From Cytophaga aurantiaca DSM 3654 (GTDB lineage Bacteria > Bacteroidota > Bacteroidia > Cytophagales > Cytophagaceae), in contig NZ_KB903626.1 of the NCBI RefSeq assembly GCF_000379725.1, forward strand, positions 106-64,105: a stretch of 64,000 nt of DNA. The letters run 5' to 3'. The notes under the pieces were generated by a model. The model saw nothing but the letters and a program-made list of their open reading frames with translations. It was not told the DNA's origin and did not search any database. A program made the translations under genes and the position numbers. Positions 54,758-63,648 of the stretch are shown piece by piece. Every line of letters starts with the position of its first letter. The stretch's first letter is position 1.

Positions 54758-55624
54758 TTATTTCGACCGCGTTAAGCCCAGTAAATACTGGCCATATCCG
54801 CTTTTCATTAATGGCTTAGCCAAGGCTTCTAACTGTTCTTTATTTATGAACTTCATGGTGTAAGCAACTTCTTCGATACAGCCAACTTTTAATCCCTGAC
54901 GTTCTTCGATCACTCGAACAAATTCTCCTGCCTGCATTAACGATGCAAATGTACCGGTATCCAACCAGGCTGTACCTCTGTTCAATACGGCAACTTTAAG
55001 TCTTTTCTGTTCTAAATAAATTTTATTCACATCGGTGATTTCAAGCTCACCTCTTGGACTTGGCTTTAAATTTTTAGCAATTTCAACAACGCTGTTGTCA
55101 TAAAAATAAACGCCCGGAACTGCGTAATTTGATTTTGGGTTCACTGGTTTTTCTTCGATCGATAAAGCATTCATGTTGTCATCAAAATCAACAACTCCGT
55201 AACGTTCCGGATCTGTAACGTGATATGCAAAGATCACAGCGCCATCCGGATCATTATGTGAATGCAGCAAACGTCCCAAACCTGAACCATAAAATATATT
55301 GTCTCCTAAGATCAACGCGACTTTATCGTTACCAATAAATTTTTCTCCAATGATAAATGCTTGCGCCAGTCCGTCCGGAGAGGGCTGTACAGCATATTCA
55401 AATTTGCAACCCAACGCACTGCCGTCGCCAAGCAACTTTTGAAAGTTTGGTAAATCCTGTGGAGTAGATATGATTAAAATTTCTTTGATACCTGCCAACA
55501 TCAAACAAGATAGTGGGTAATAGATCATTGGTTTATCATAAACAGGCATCATTTGCTTGCTCATTGCCAATGTTAATGGGTGCAAACGAGATCCTGTTCC
55601 ACCCGCTAATAAAATACCTTTCAT
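54758..55624 (-). CDS. rmlA: Glucose-1-phosphate thymidylyltransferase, 288 aa
   Basis: Makes dTDP-glucose from glucose-1-phosphate and dTTP. Nucleotidyltransferase signature [22 protein letters not shown] at the start, then [23 protein letters not shown], and the late blocks [14 protein letters not shown] and VGCIEEVAY. Full family length. It follows rmlB by 30 bases on the same strand; rmlC and rmlD are not adjacent, so the final dTDP-sugar is unclear. Confidence 0.95.
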   Translation of the reverse strand: MKGILLAGGTGSRLHPLTLAMSKQMMPVYDKPMIYYPLSCLMLAGIKEILIISTPQDLPNFQKLLGDGSALGCKFEYAVQPSPDGLAQAFIIGEKFIGNDKVALILGDNIFYGSGLGRLLHSHNDPDGAVIFAYHVTDPERYGVVDFDDNMNALSIEEKPVNPKSNYAVPGVYFYDNSVVEIAKNLKPSPRGELEITDVNKIYLEQKRLKVAVLNRGTAWLDTGTFASLMQAGEFVRVIEERQGLKVGCIEEVAYTMKFINKEQLEALAKPLMKSGYGQYLLGLTRSK

Positions 55625-55654
55625 ATTTCTTTCTACTTTATTAAAATGAAAAAA

Positions 55655-56719
55655 TTACTTATTCAAATATTGTTGTGCATAGTACGATTCGTATGCACCG
55701 GAAGTGATCTTATCCATCCATACCTGATTCGCCAGGTACCAATCAATTGTTAGACTTAAGCCTTGTTCAAATGTTACTGATGGAACCCAGCCTAATTCAT
55801 TTTTAATTTTAGTTGCATCAATCGCATATCTAAAATCATGACCTGCTCTATCTGTAACGTATGTAATCAGTTTTTCACTTGTGCCTGCAGCTCTTCCTAA
55901 TTTTTGATCCATTTGCTTACACAACAAACGAATCAGATCAATATTTGTCCATTCGTTATGGCCGCCGATGTTGTAGGTTTCACCAACCTTTCCTTCGTGG
56001 TAGACCGTATCAATTGCTCTGGCATGATCAATAACAAACAACCAATCTCTGATATTTTCGCCTTTCCCATAAACAGGTAAAGCTTTATTTGTTTGAATGT
56101 TATTTATAAATAACGGAAGTAGTTTTTCAGGAAATTGATTCGGACCATAGTTGTTCGAACAATTCGTAAGCACAACCGGAAGTTTATAGGTATTGTGATA
56201 TGCCCGTACAAAGTGATCTGAAGAAGCCTTGGATGCTGAATACGGAGATTGCGGATCGTAAGAAGTGTCTTCTAAAAAGAAGCTGCCATCATGCAGCGAT
56301 CCATAGACTTCATCTGTAGAAACATGGTAAAAACGTTTTCCTTCATACTTCGATTCTTTCCATGCATCTTTTGCAGCATTCAATAAATTAACTGTACCAA
56401 TAACATTTGTAATAACAAATTCCATTGGCGCAACAATTGAACGATCTACATGTGACTCTGCAGCCAAATGAATAACACCGTCAAAATTATATTTTTTAAA
56501 TAAGCCTTGAATATAAGCAGTATCAGCAATATCTCCTTTTTCAAATATATAATTTGAAGCTTTTTCTATATCCGTTAAATTCTCAAGATTGCCTGCATAG
56601 GTAAGCTTATCGAGATTCACAATCTGGCAATCCGGATATTTATTTACAAACAAACGTACAACATGAGAGCCAATAAAACCGGCACCTCCCGTGATCAATA
56701 TGGTTTTTTTAAAACTCAT
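55655..56719 (-). CDS. rmlB: dTDP-glucose 4,6-dehydratase, 354 aa
   Basis: Short-chain dehydrogenase-type enzyme converting dTDP-glucose to dTDP-4-keto-6-deoxyglucose. NAD motif TGGAGFIGSHVV, HLAAESHVDRSI, STDEVYG, catalytic YSASK in PYSASKASSDHFVRAYHNTY, and NCSNNYGPNQFPEKLLPL. I use the start MSFKKTILITGG, 5 bases after the upstream stop; the longer frame (17 more residues) would overlap the previous gene by 47 bases. Confidence 0.95.
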   Translation of the reverse strand: MSFKKTILITGGAGFIGSHVVRLFVNKYPDCQIVNLDKLTYAGNLENLTDIEKASNYIFEKGDIADTAYIQGLFKKYNFDGVIHLAAESHVDRSIVAPMEFVITNVIGTVNLLNAAKDAWKESKYEGKRFYHVSTDEVYGSLHDGSFFLEDTSYDPQSPYSASKASSDHFVRAYHNTYKLPVVLTNCSNNYGPNQFPEKLLPLFINNIQTNKALPVYGKGENIRDWLFVIDHARAIDTVYHEGKVGETYNIGGHNEWTNIDLIRLLCKQMDQKLGRAAGTSEKLITYVTDRAGHDFRYAIDATKIKNELGWVPSVTFEQGLSLTIDWYLANQVWMDKITSGAYESYYAQQYLNK

Positions 56720-56723
56720 AATT

Positions 56724-58022
56724 CTATAATGTCCAATAAGATTTTTTGTGTTCGGACTTTCTGTAAACACCTTTAATATCTACAAACAATCCCTTTTCAT
56801 TTATCATTTTCTCAAAGAAAACGATGTCTTTCGTTAAATATTCTTTATGTGGTACAGCTAAAATAGCTACATCATACATTCCGGATATTTCAGTTTCAAA
56901 TTCAAGATTATACTCGTGCTTGAATTCTGCGAAAGATGCGTATGGATCCACCGCATCAATATTTAAACTATACGATTGAAGTTCTTTTATCAGTTCAGCA
57001 ACTTTTGAATTCCGGATGTCTTCAACATTCTCTTTGAACGTAACTCCCAATACCAGCACACGTGATTTAGAAATATCTTTGCCCGATTTAATCAAGGAAG
57101 TAACGATCTTCTTTGCAATGTTCATCGGCATCTGATCGTTAATCAATCTGCCGCTTAAGATAACATTTGGATTTAAGCCCAGCTTGCGTGCTTTGTAGGT
57201 AAGATAATAGGGGTCAACACCGATGCAATGACCACCAACCAAGCCTGGAGTAAAAGGTAAAAAATTCCATTTTGTACGTGCGGCTTCCAATACTTCGTAA
57301 GTATTGATATCCAGCTTATCACAAATGATGGATAGTTCATTCATCAGCGCGATGTTAACATCGCGTTGCGTATTTTCAATGATCTTAGCTGCTTCAGCAA
57401 CTTTTATTGAGGATGCTTTGTGTATACCTGCATCTACAACAAGTTCATATACATCAGCAATAGCGTTTAAGCTTTCCTGGTCGCAGCCTGCAACAACTTT
57501 AATAATTTTAGAGAGCGTATGTTCTTTGTCGCCCGGATTAATTCGTTCCGGAGAATACCCTACTTTAAAATCTTTCCCGAACGTTAAGCCTGAAAGCTCC
57601 TCCAACAAAGGTACACATTCTTCTTCTGTACAACCCGGATAAACCGTAGATTCATATACTACATAGTCTCCTTTTTTTAAAACCTTACCGATTGTCTTCG
57701 TTGCAGAGATCAATGGCGTTAGATCCGGATGATTGAATGTATCAATGGGTGTTGGGACAGTAACAATATAAAAAGATGCTTCTTTTAGAACAGTGAGATC
57801 ATTTGTAAAAACAATCTCACTGTTTTGAAAATCGGTTGCATTTAACTCGCCGCTCGGATCGACATCTTTTTTCATTAATTCAATTCTGCTTGAATTAATA
57901 TCGAAACCGATAACTTTTATTTTTTTTGCAAACGCTAATGCAATAGGCAAGCCAACATATCCTAAGCCTATAACTGCTAATGATTGTTTCTTTTCTACAA
58001 ACTGCTTACTGAACGCGTTCAT
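56724..58022 (-). CDS. UDP-N-acetylhexosamine 6-dehydrogenase (TviB/WbpA/WecC type), 432 aa
   Basis: NAD-dependent four-electron oxidation of a UDP-HexNAc to the uronic acid. Rossmann motif VIGLGYVGLPIALAFAKK, VPTPID, the catalytic cysteine block GGHCIGVDPYYLTYKA, and C-terminal VLGVTFKENVEDIRNSK. The VDPSGEL insert near residue 55 is like TviB (UDP-GalNAcA-forming) enzymes, but substrate choice is inference. It lies 8 bases after the UDP-xylose synthase gene, in the nucleotide-sugar operon. Confidence 0.88.
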   Translation of the reverse strand: MNAFSKQFVEKKQSLAVIGLGYVGLPIALAFAKKIKVIGFDINSSRIELMKKDVDPSGELNATDFQNSEIVFTNDLTVLKEASFYIVTVPTPIDTFNHPDLTPLISATKTIGKVLKKGDYVVYESTVYPGCTEEECVPLLEELSGLTFGKDFKVGYSPERINPGDKEHTLSKIIKVVAGCDQESLNAIADVYELVVDAGIHKASSIKVAEAAKIIENTQRDVNIALMNELSIICDKLDINTYEVLEAARTKWNFLPFTPGLVGGHCIGVDPYYLTYKARKLGLNPNVILSGRLINDQMPMNIAKKIVTSLIKSGKDISKSRVLVLGVTFKENVEDIRNSKVAELIKELQSYSLNIDAVDPYASFAEFKHEYNLEFETEISGMYDVAILAVPHKEYLTKDIVFFEKMINEKGLFVDIKGVYRKSEHKKSYWTL

Positions 58023-58030
58023 TACAAAAT

Positions 58031-59011
58031 TTAATTCTTTTTAAATTCTTTAGGCAACACATCCCAGTCTTCTTTAGGAAGCGATTTGAAATATTCATAC
58101 GTGATTTTCAAACCTTCTTCTCTGGATACTTTTGGTTCCCAACCTAAAATTTCTTTCGCCTTTGTAATGTCCGGCTTACGTTGCTTCGGATCATCTGTTG
58201 GCAATGGCTTAAATGTAATTTTTACATTTGAACCTGTAAGTTTAATAATCTCCTGAGCGAAATCATTGATTGTGATCTCTACCGGATTCCCAATGTTTAC
58301 AGGGTATGCATAATCACTCATCAACAACCGATAAATACCTTCAACCAAATCGCTCACATAACAGAACGAACGCGTTTGAGTACCGTCACCAAAAGAAGTA
58401 AGATCTTCACCTCTTAATGCCTGACCAATGAATGCAGGCAATACACGGCCATCATTTAAACGCATACGTGGACCATAGGTATTGAAGATACGAACGATAC
58501 GTGTTTCCACTTCATGGTATGTATGATACGCCATTGTGATTGCTTCCTGAAAACGTTTTGCTTCATCGTATACACCACGTGGACCAATCGGGTTTACATT
58601 GCCCCAGTAATCTTCCGTTTGTGGATGCACCAATGGATCGCCGTATACTTCAGAAGTAGAAGCAATCAGCATACGTGCTTTTTTAGCACGAGCCAGACCT
58701 AATAAATTATGTGTTCCTAAAGAACCTACTTTCAATGTCTGGATCGGAATTTTTAAATAATCAATCGGACTTGCCGGCGATGCAAAATGAAGTATGTAAT
58801 CCAGATCACCTGCAACGTGAACAAATTTCGAAACATCATGATTGTAAAATTCGAAATTTTCTAACGGAAACAGATGTTCAATATTTTTAAGATTGCCTGT
58901 AATCAGGTTGTCCATCCCGATTACATGATATCCTTCTTTAATAAAACGATCACATAAATGCGATCCTAAAAAACCAGCTGCGCCAGTGATTAATACTCTC
59001 TTCTTAGCCAT
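58031..59011 (-). CDS. UDP-glucuronate decarboxylase (UDP-xylose synthase), 326 aa
   Basis: Converts UDP-glucuronate to UDP-xylose with tightly bound NAD. Motifs [18 protein letters not shown], the family block [38 protein letters not shown], catalytic YDEAK and [11 protein letters not shown] start at [10 protein letters not shown]; the frame extends 9 codons further, but those residues come from the arm of an inverted repeat in the gap. The enzyme directly uses the product of Ugd, encoded just upstream. Confidence 0.93.
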   Translation of the reverse strand: MAKKRVLITGAAGFLGSHLCDRFIKEGYHVIGMDNLITGNLKNIEHLFPLENFEFYNHDVSKFVHVAGDLDYILHFASPASPIDYLKIPIQTLKVGSLGTHNLLGLARAKKARMLIASTSEVYGDPLVHPQTEDYWGNVNPIGPRGVYDEAKRFQEAITMAYHTYHEVETRIVRIFNTYGPRMRLNDGRVLPAFIGQALRGEDLTSFGDGTQTRSFCYVSDLVEGIYRLLMSDYAYPVNIGNPVEITINDFAQEIIKLTGSNVKITFKPLPTDDPKQRKPDITKAKEILGWEPKVSREEGLKITYEYFKSLPKEDWDVLPKEFKKN

Positions 59012-59029
59012 TTTTGTTGTCTTTATGAC

Positions 59030-59136
59030 AAATTCCAAATTTTAAAAAAACAAATTTAAAACGACTGATATTACTTTCCGGTTTAAATCTATTTTCCTCT
59101 GTTTGGGATTTGTTTTTTGTTATTTGGAATTTAACC
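59030..59136. repeat. Intercistronic heptad-repeat hairpin element (TTTG type)
   Basis: The right arm reads as exact 7-base units TTTGGGA, TTTGTTT, TTTGTTA, TTTGGAA, TTTAACC (59102-59136). The left arm from 59030 (AAATTCCAAAT, then an A-run and ACAAAT) is its approximate inverse: the outer 11 bases pair perfectly with 59122-59132 and an inner 11-base A/T-rich block also matches. It lies between the ugd stop and the UDP-xylose synthase start, the same setting as the three CTAG-type elements. Confidence 0.75.
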
Positions 59137-59162
59137 TGCTGTATTAAACTTAACATTCAATG

Positions 59163-60485
59163 TTAATCATTCTTTAGTCCGATACAATAGTAATCGAATC
59201 CAAGTGTTTTCATTTCTTTCGGATCAAATATATTTCGTCCATCAAAAATTACTTTACCTTTCATTTTACTTTTAACTACATCAAAATCCGGTGAACGGAA
59301 CTCTGACCATTCAGTAACAATCAATAATCCATCAACACCTTCTAATGCTTCTAACGGATCTTGCGCATACGTTATCGTATCTTTAAGTGTGTGTGATGCT
59401 TCATGCATCGCAACAGGATCATAGGCAACAACTGTAGCTCCTGCTTTTAATAGTTCAGGGATGATAACCAATGAAGGTGCTTCACGCATATCATCTGTTT
59501 TCGGTTTAAAGGATAAGCCCCAAACACCAAACTTTTTGCCTTTTAAATCGTTGTTAAAGTACTTGTTTACTTTTTTAACCAACACATATTTTTGGTCATC
59601 GTTCACATCTTCAACAGCACTTAATACGCGCATGTCGTAACCATGTTGTTTTGCCGTTTTAATCAATGCTTTCACATCTTTTGGAAAACAAGAACCGCCA
59701 TAACCAACACCCGGATATATAAATTTATTTCCGATACGCGCATCCGACCCAATTCCTTTGCGAACCAAATTAACATCAGCACCTACGATCTCACATAGGT
59801 TTGCAATATCGTTCATAAAACTGATCTTCGTTGCAAGCATCGAGTTTGCTGCATACTTGGTCATTTCTGCAGAAGGGATATCCATGAAAAATATTGGATG
59901 ACCGTTCAACAAAAACGGTTTGTATAATTTGCGCATTGTTTCTTCAGCTTCAGGAGCATCAACACCAACAACAATACGATCGGGCTTCATGAAGTCATCA
60001 ATCGCAGCGCCTTCTTTCAAAAACTCAGGATTTGAAGATACATATACAGGTAAAGAAGAATTTCTTTTAGCTAATTCATCTGCCAATGCTTTCTTCACTT
60101 TCAATGATGTACCAACCGGCACCGTACTCTTCGTAACAACAACGATTGCCTGTTGCATGGATTTACCAATGTCAGAAGCTACAGCTAATACATATTTCAG
60201 ATCTGCACTGCCATCTTCACCCGGAGGAGTACCAACAGCAATGAATGCTACCTCTGCGCCAATAATACTTTCGGCAAGATTTGTTGAGAATTTTAAACGC
60301 CCCTTTTTAGAGTTACGTTCAACCATTTCTTCCAAACCTGGTTCATATATTGGTAATATGCCTTTGTTCAGATTTTCGATTTTAGTTTTATCAATATCAA
60401 CACATACTACATCGATACCAACTTCTGCAAAACACGTTCCTGTTACAAGGCCAACGTATCCAGTTCCAACTATTACTATTTTCAT
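59163..60485 (-). CDS. ugd: UDP-glucose 6-dehydrogenase, 440 aa
   Basis: NAD-dependent oxidation of UDP-glucose to UDP-glucuronate. Rossmann motif [19 protein letters not shown] at the chosen start, [13 protein letters not shown], the catalytic cysteine block [16 protein letters not shown], and C-terminal [17 protein letters not shown] frame 31 codons longer exists, but it does not resemble the family. A TATTTTTG promoter-like word lies at 60551-60558 on the minus strand, about 65 bases upstream. First gene of the nucleotide-sugar cluster. Confidence 0.95.
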   Translation of the reverse strand: MKIVIVGTGYVGLVTGTCFAEVGIDVVCVDIDKTKIENLNKGILPIYEPGLEEMVERNSKKGRLKFSTNLAESIIGAEVAFIAVGTPPGEDGSADLKYVLAVASDIGKSMQQAIVVVTKSTVPVGTSLKVKKALADELAKRNSSLPVYVSSNPEFLKEGAAIDDFMKPDRIVVGVDAPEAEETMRKLYKPFLLNGHPIFFMDIPSAEMTKYAANSMLATKISFMNDIANLCEIVGADVNLVRKGIGSDARIGNKFIYPGVGYGGSCFPKDVKALIKTAKQHGYDMRVLSAVEDVNDDQKYVLVKKVNKYFNNDLKGKKFGVWGLSFKPKTDDMREAPSLVIIPELLKAGATVVAYDPVAMHEASHTLKDTITYAQDPLEALEGVDGLLIVTEWSEFRSPDFDVVKSKMKGKVIFDGRNIFDPKEMKTLGFDYYCIGLKND

Positions 60486-60613
60486 TGTTTTAAAAAGAGA
60501 TTTAATGGCAAGATATAAAAATATAGACTGATATTTCCCTTCTGAGGTAGCAAAAATAACTATATATATCATTTTCACGTATTGAATTGAAACACCATTA
60601 ACCGTGATGTATT

Positions 60614-60832
60614 ATGACAGACAGTAAACTTTTTAAAGTTTTCGTTCTCGAAGACGATATAAATAACCGCAAAACGATAGCGAATGAACTTCGCTCAAAA
60701 AATTACGCACTGCATTTCTTTTCTAAAGACAACAGTGTATTTGATTTATTGACATTTAACCCCGATATTATAATTCATGATTATTTTGCAAATAAAATAA
60801 CGCATTGTCATGAATGGGATATGGCCTATTAG
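60614..60832 (+). CDS. Truncated response-regulator receiver-like protein, 72 aa
   Basis: The sequence KVFVLEDDINNRKTIANEL (beta 1, acidic pair, helix 1) and FNPDIIIHDYFAN (beta 3 with the likely phosphoacceptor Asp) follow the receiver-domain plan. The protein then stops after about 15 residues, before the conserved Thr and Lys of a complete receiver (about 120 residues). The next 36 bases lead straight into the acyl-CoA dehydrogenase gene, with no remaining half in another frame. Either a degraded gene or a small stand-alone protein. Confidence 0.55.
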   Translation: MTDSKLFKVFVLEDDINNRKTIANELRSKNYALHFFSKDNSVFDLLTFNPDIIIHDYFANKITHCHEWDMAY

Positions 60833-60868
60833 CCGGAATTGCTTTTACATCTTTTAAATGGATCGATC

Positions 60869-62008
60869 ATGAATTTTGAACCAACTGAAAATCAACTATT
60901 AATTGCCAAGATGGCAAAAGATGTGGCTGAAAAATACATTCGTCCAAATATCATGACCTGGGATGAAGCGCAGGAATTTCCGGTAGATCTGTTTCACAAA
61001 ATGGGTGAATTTGGTTTGTTGGGCGTGCTAGTTCCCGAGCAATATGGCGGAGCCGGAATGGGCTATTTCGAGTATATCACCGCCTTAGAAGAAATTTCCA
61101 AAGTATGCGGTTCCATAGGTTTATCTATGGCTGCACATAATTCATTATGCACGGGGCATATTCTGGCTTTTGGGAATGAAGAACAAAAAGCTAAATATTT
61201 ACCTCTGTTGGCAACAGGAAAGTGGATTGGAGCCTGGGCGCTTACAGAAGCCAACACCGGATCTGATTCGGGTAACATGAAAACAGTCGCTAAACAAGAC
61301 GGTGACTACTGGATCTTAAACGGCAGCAAGAATTTTATTACACACGCTAAATCCTCGAATGTAGTTGTTGTATTGGCGCGCCACGCAGACAGTGAAGATA
61401 AAAAATTCTCCTCCGCATTTATAATTGAAAAAGGTACGGAAGGGCTTACACATGGCCGCAAAGAAAATAAACTTGGTATGCGTGCATCCGAAACCTGTGA
61501 GCTGTTATTGGATAACGTACGCGTTCATAAAAGCCAGCTTTTAGGGAATGTTGGAGACGGTTTCAAACAAGCTATGAAAGTATTGGATGGCGGAAGAATC
61601 TCTATTGCAGCATTGAGTTTGGGAATTGCACAGGGAGCCTATGAAGCAGCCCTTCAATACTCAAAAGAAAGACAACAGTTTAATCAGCCAATAGGTAATT
61701 TTCAGGGTATATCGTTCAAGTTAGTGGACATGGCTACAGAAATCGAAGCTGCACGATTGTTAACGTATAAAGCAGCAGACATGAAAATGAAAGGGATGCC
61801 TATGACGCGCGAAGCCGCCATGGCTAAATTATATGCTTCAGAAGTATGTGTCCGTGTTGCAAATGAAGCGGTTCAGGTTTTTGGAGGGTATGGATATACA
61901 AAAGATTACCCGGTTGAGAAGTTTTATCGCGACGCAAAACTCTGTACAATCGGGGAAGGCACCTCTGAAATACAGAAAATTGTGATTGCCAAGTCATTGC
62001 AAAAATAA
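60869..62008 (+). CDS. Acyl-CoA dehydrogenase, 379 aa
   Basis: FAD enzyme introducing the alpha-beta double bond into acyl-CoA. Blocks [40 protein letters not shown] (FAD-binding), [18 protein letters not shown], and the C-terminal [21 protein letters not shown] and [15 protein letters not shown] with the catalytic Glu region. The start [15 protein letters not shown] gives the standard length; a 10-codon extension with TTG is possible but not needed. Short-chain or branched-chain acyl-CoA is a likely substrate type. Confidence 0.93.
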   Translation: MNFEPTENQLLIAKMAKDVAEKYIRPNIMTWDEAQEFPVDLFHKMGEFGLLGVLVPEQYGGAGMGYFEYITALEEISKVCGSIGLSMAAHNSLCTGHILAFGNEEQKAKYLPLLATGKWIGAWALTEANTGSDSGNMKTVAKQDGDYWILNGSKNFITHAKSSNVVVVLARHADSEDKKFSSAFIIEKGTEGLTHGRKENKLGMRASETCELLLDNVRVHKSQLLGNVGDGFKQAMKVLDGGRISIAALSLGIAQGAYEAALQYSKERQQFNQPIGNFQGISFKLVDMATEIEAARLLTYKAADMKMKGMPMTREAAMAKLYASEVCVRVANEAVQVFGGYGYTKDYPVEKFYRDAKLCTIGEGTSEIQKIVIAKSLQK

Positions 62009-62025
62009 AATTATTCACATTCTGC

Positions 62026-62057
62026 TTTGTTTATTTAATAATGAATGCGTAAATTTG
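62026..62057 (+). promoter_or_regulatory. Promoter of rpsU (Bacteroidetes type)
   Basis: TTTG (62026-62029), a 20-base spacer, then TAAATTTG (62050-62057), an exact TAnnTTTG. The start of transcription would fall near 62063, leaving a leader of about 20 bases before the rpsU ATG. Well-spaced and the best promoter match in the window along with that of the tRNA. Confidence 0.7.
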
Positions 62058-62084
62058 CAGTCCTTATTAAATAAAAGAATTGTT

Positions 62085-62282
62085 ATGATCGTAATCAACA
62101 TCAAAGAAAACGAGCCGATAGATAAAGCTTTAAAGCGTTTCAAAAAGAAATTTGAAAAAACAGGTGTTTTAAAGGCACTTCGTGCACGTTCTTACTACGA
62201 GAAAAAATCAGTACGTTTAAGAAAAGAAGTAATTCGTGCTTCTTACCGTCTTAAATTACAGGAAGCTGCTTCAAACGACTAG
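62085..62282 (+). CDS. rpsU: Ribosomal protein bS21, 65 aa
   Basis: Small basic protein of the 30S subunit: [19 protein letters not shown], then [27 protein letters not shown]. The start codon follows a good promoter by about 28 bases; a frame reaching 33 codons upstream into the end of the dehydrogenase gene is not natural. In Bacteroidetes bS21 availability has been linked to translation initiation without Shine-Dalgarno pairing. xerC and hpf follow on the same strand. Confidence 0.95.
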   Translation: MIVINIKENEPIDKALKRFKKKFEKTGVLKALRARSYYEKKSVRLRKEVIRASYRLKLQEAASND

Positions 62283-62346
62283 TTTCGTTTATTTAAAATA
62301 TTTTATCTATATTGTTTTACAGGAGTACTAATTCCTGTGAAACAAT

Positions 62347-63252
62347 ATGGTAAATGAATTTTTAACATATTTATCTGTCGAAAAGAGGTATTCCAAACAT
62401 ACCACTGTTTCCTATAGAAACGACCTTTCGAATCTTTCCGAATACCTTCTTACCTCATACGAATTTTCTACACCTGAATTTGCAACCTACCCGATGCTTC
62501 GGAGTTGGATTGTAACATTGGTTGATCAGGAAATGCAACCCAAAACAATCAATCGCAAGATTGCATGTCTACGATCTTTTTATCATTTCCTTCAAAAGAA
62601 AGAATGCATTACAAAAGATCCTACGCTTAAAATCCGTGCACTGAAAGTTAAAAAGTCTCTTCCTGTTTTTGTTGAAGAAGACAACATGATCAACTTGTTA
62701 GATGAAATAAAAGATCTACTTGGTAATGACATAAAATTTGAAAATTCTTTTGAGGGTCTTCGCGATAAACTTGTTCTTGAATTGCTGTATGGCACTGGAA
62801 TTCGACTCTCTGAGCTGATTGGATTAAAAACATCTGACCTGAATCTTTATCAAAAAACAATTAAAGTATTGGGGAAAGGAAATAAAGAACGCATCATTCC
62901 GATTCACGATACATTCATCGCCTTATCTAAAGAATATACGAACAAAAAGAAATCTGAATCTTTCAGTAACAATAATGATTTTTTTGTCGTTACTGATACT
63001 GGGGAGCAAACGTATCCGATGTTCATTTATAGGTTGGTAAAAAAATATTTAGATCTGATCACAACCGTAGATAAAAGAAGTCCGCACGTGTTACGTCATA
63101 CATTTGCAACACATCTTTTAAATAAGGGTGCCGATCTAAATGCGATCAAAGATTTGTTAGGTCATACAAGTCTTGCTGCTACGCAAGTATATACGCACAA
63201 CAGCATCGATAAATTAAAAGCAATATTTGACCAGGCCCACCCCAAATCGTAG
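62347..63252 (+). CDS. xerC: Tyrosine recombinase XerC/XerD, 301 aa
   Basis: Site-specific recombinase for chromosome dimer resolution. N-terminal SAM-like core-binding domain (FLTYLSVEKRYSKHTTVSYRNDL), then the catalytic set R153 (GTGIRLSEL), K177 (GKGNKERIIPI), H247/R250 (SPHVLRHTFATHLL), H273 (LLGHTSLAATQ) and nucleophile Y282. Length and gene context (rpsU before, hpf after) fit the housekeeping recombinase rather than a phage or transposon integrase. XerC versus XerD cannot be settled from one gene. Confidence 0.93.
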   Translation: MVNEFLTYLSVEKRYSKHTTVSYRNDLSNLSEYLLTSYEFSTPEFATYPMLRSWIVTLVDQEMQPKTINRKIACLRSFYHFLQKKECITKDPTLKIRALKVKKSLPVFVEEDNMINLLDEIKDLLGNDIKFENSFEGLRDKLVLELLYGTGIRLSELIGLKTSDLNLYQKTIKVLGKGNKERIIPIHDTFIALSKEYTNKKKSESFSNNNDFFVVTDTGEQTYPMFIYRLVKKYLDLITTVDKRSPHVLRHTFATHLLNKGADLNAIKDLLGHTSLAATQVYTHNSIDKLKAIFDQAHPKS

Positions 63253-63278
63253 TATTTACAATTTAAATTTTAGAACCT

Positions 63279-63578
63279 ATGAAACTGCAAGTACAATCCA
63301 TCCATTTCACAGCAGATGTGAAACTCCTAGATTTCCTTCAAAAGAAATTAGACAAGCTTGAGACTTTCAATGATTCAATTATTGATGGAGAAGTATTCCT
63401 GAAGCTGGATACCAATGATGCTAAAGGGAATAAAGTAGTAAACATAAAACTGAACATACCTGGCAACTCCATCGTTGTTAAGGAGCAGCGCAGCACCTTT
63501 GAAGAGGCGATTGATGCTTCGTATGATATATTAAAAAATCAATTGTCGAAACTGAAAGAAAAATCAGTAGCTCATTAA
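63279..63578 (+). CDS. hpf: Ribosome hibernation promoting factor (short form), 99 aa
   Basis: Binds the 30S decoding region in slow growth and helps inactivate ribosomes. The pattern MKLQVQSIHFTADVKLLDFLQKK, then VFLKLDTNDAKGNKVVNIKLNIPGN and FEEAIDASYDILKNQL is that of the HPF/RaiA fold; no C-terminal dimerisation domain is present, so this is the short form. It is directly behind xerC and ends at a strong terminator. Confidence 0.9.
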   Translation: MKLQVQSIHFTADVKLLDFLQKKLDKLETFNDSIIDGEVFLKLDTNDAKGNKVVNIKLNIPGNSIVVKEQRSTFEEAIDASYDILKNQLSKLKEKSVAH

Positions 63579-63581
63579 AAT

Positions 63582-63627
63582 AAAAAATCCTCCCGTCCCG
63601 ATAGATATCGAGACGGGAGGATTTTTT
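63582..63627. terminator. Bidirectional terminator between hpf and metK
   Basis: AAAAAATCCTCCCGTC (63582-63597) pairs perfectly with GACGGGAGGATTTTTT (63612-63627), 16 bp, and an inner CGAT/ATCG stem adds to it. It has A/T runs on both sides and lies between convergent genes. Its core is of the TCCCGATA/TATCGGGA kind. Confidence 0.92.
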
Positions 63628-63648
63628 ATTGAATCTATTTTTTTGATA

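Noticed and set aside
56720-56770. N-terminal extension of rmlB
   Set aside because: It would overlap the upstream dehydrogenase gene and does not resemble the family start; MSFKKTILITGG is preferred.
59920-60531. 203-codon plus-strand ORF opposite ugd
   Set aside because: Antisense shadow of ugd with no family motif; the length reflects the codon bias of the true gene.
62347-63252. Tyrosine recombinase as evidence for an integrated phage or island
   Set aside because: Length, catalytic set and the rpsU-xerC-hpf context fit the housekeeping Xer recombinase; no att-like duplication or phage genes are present.
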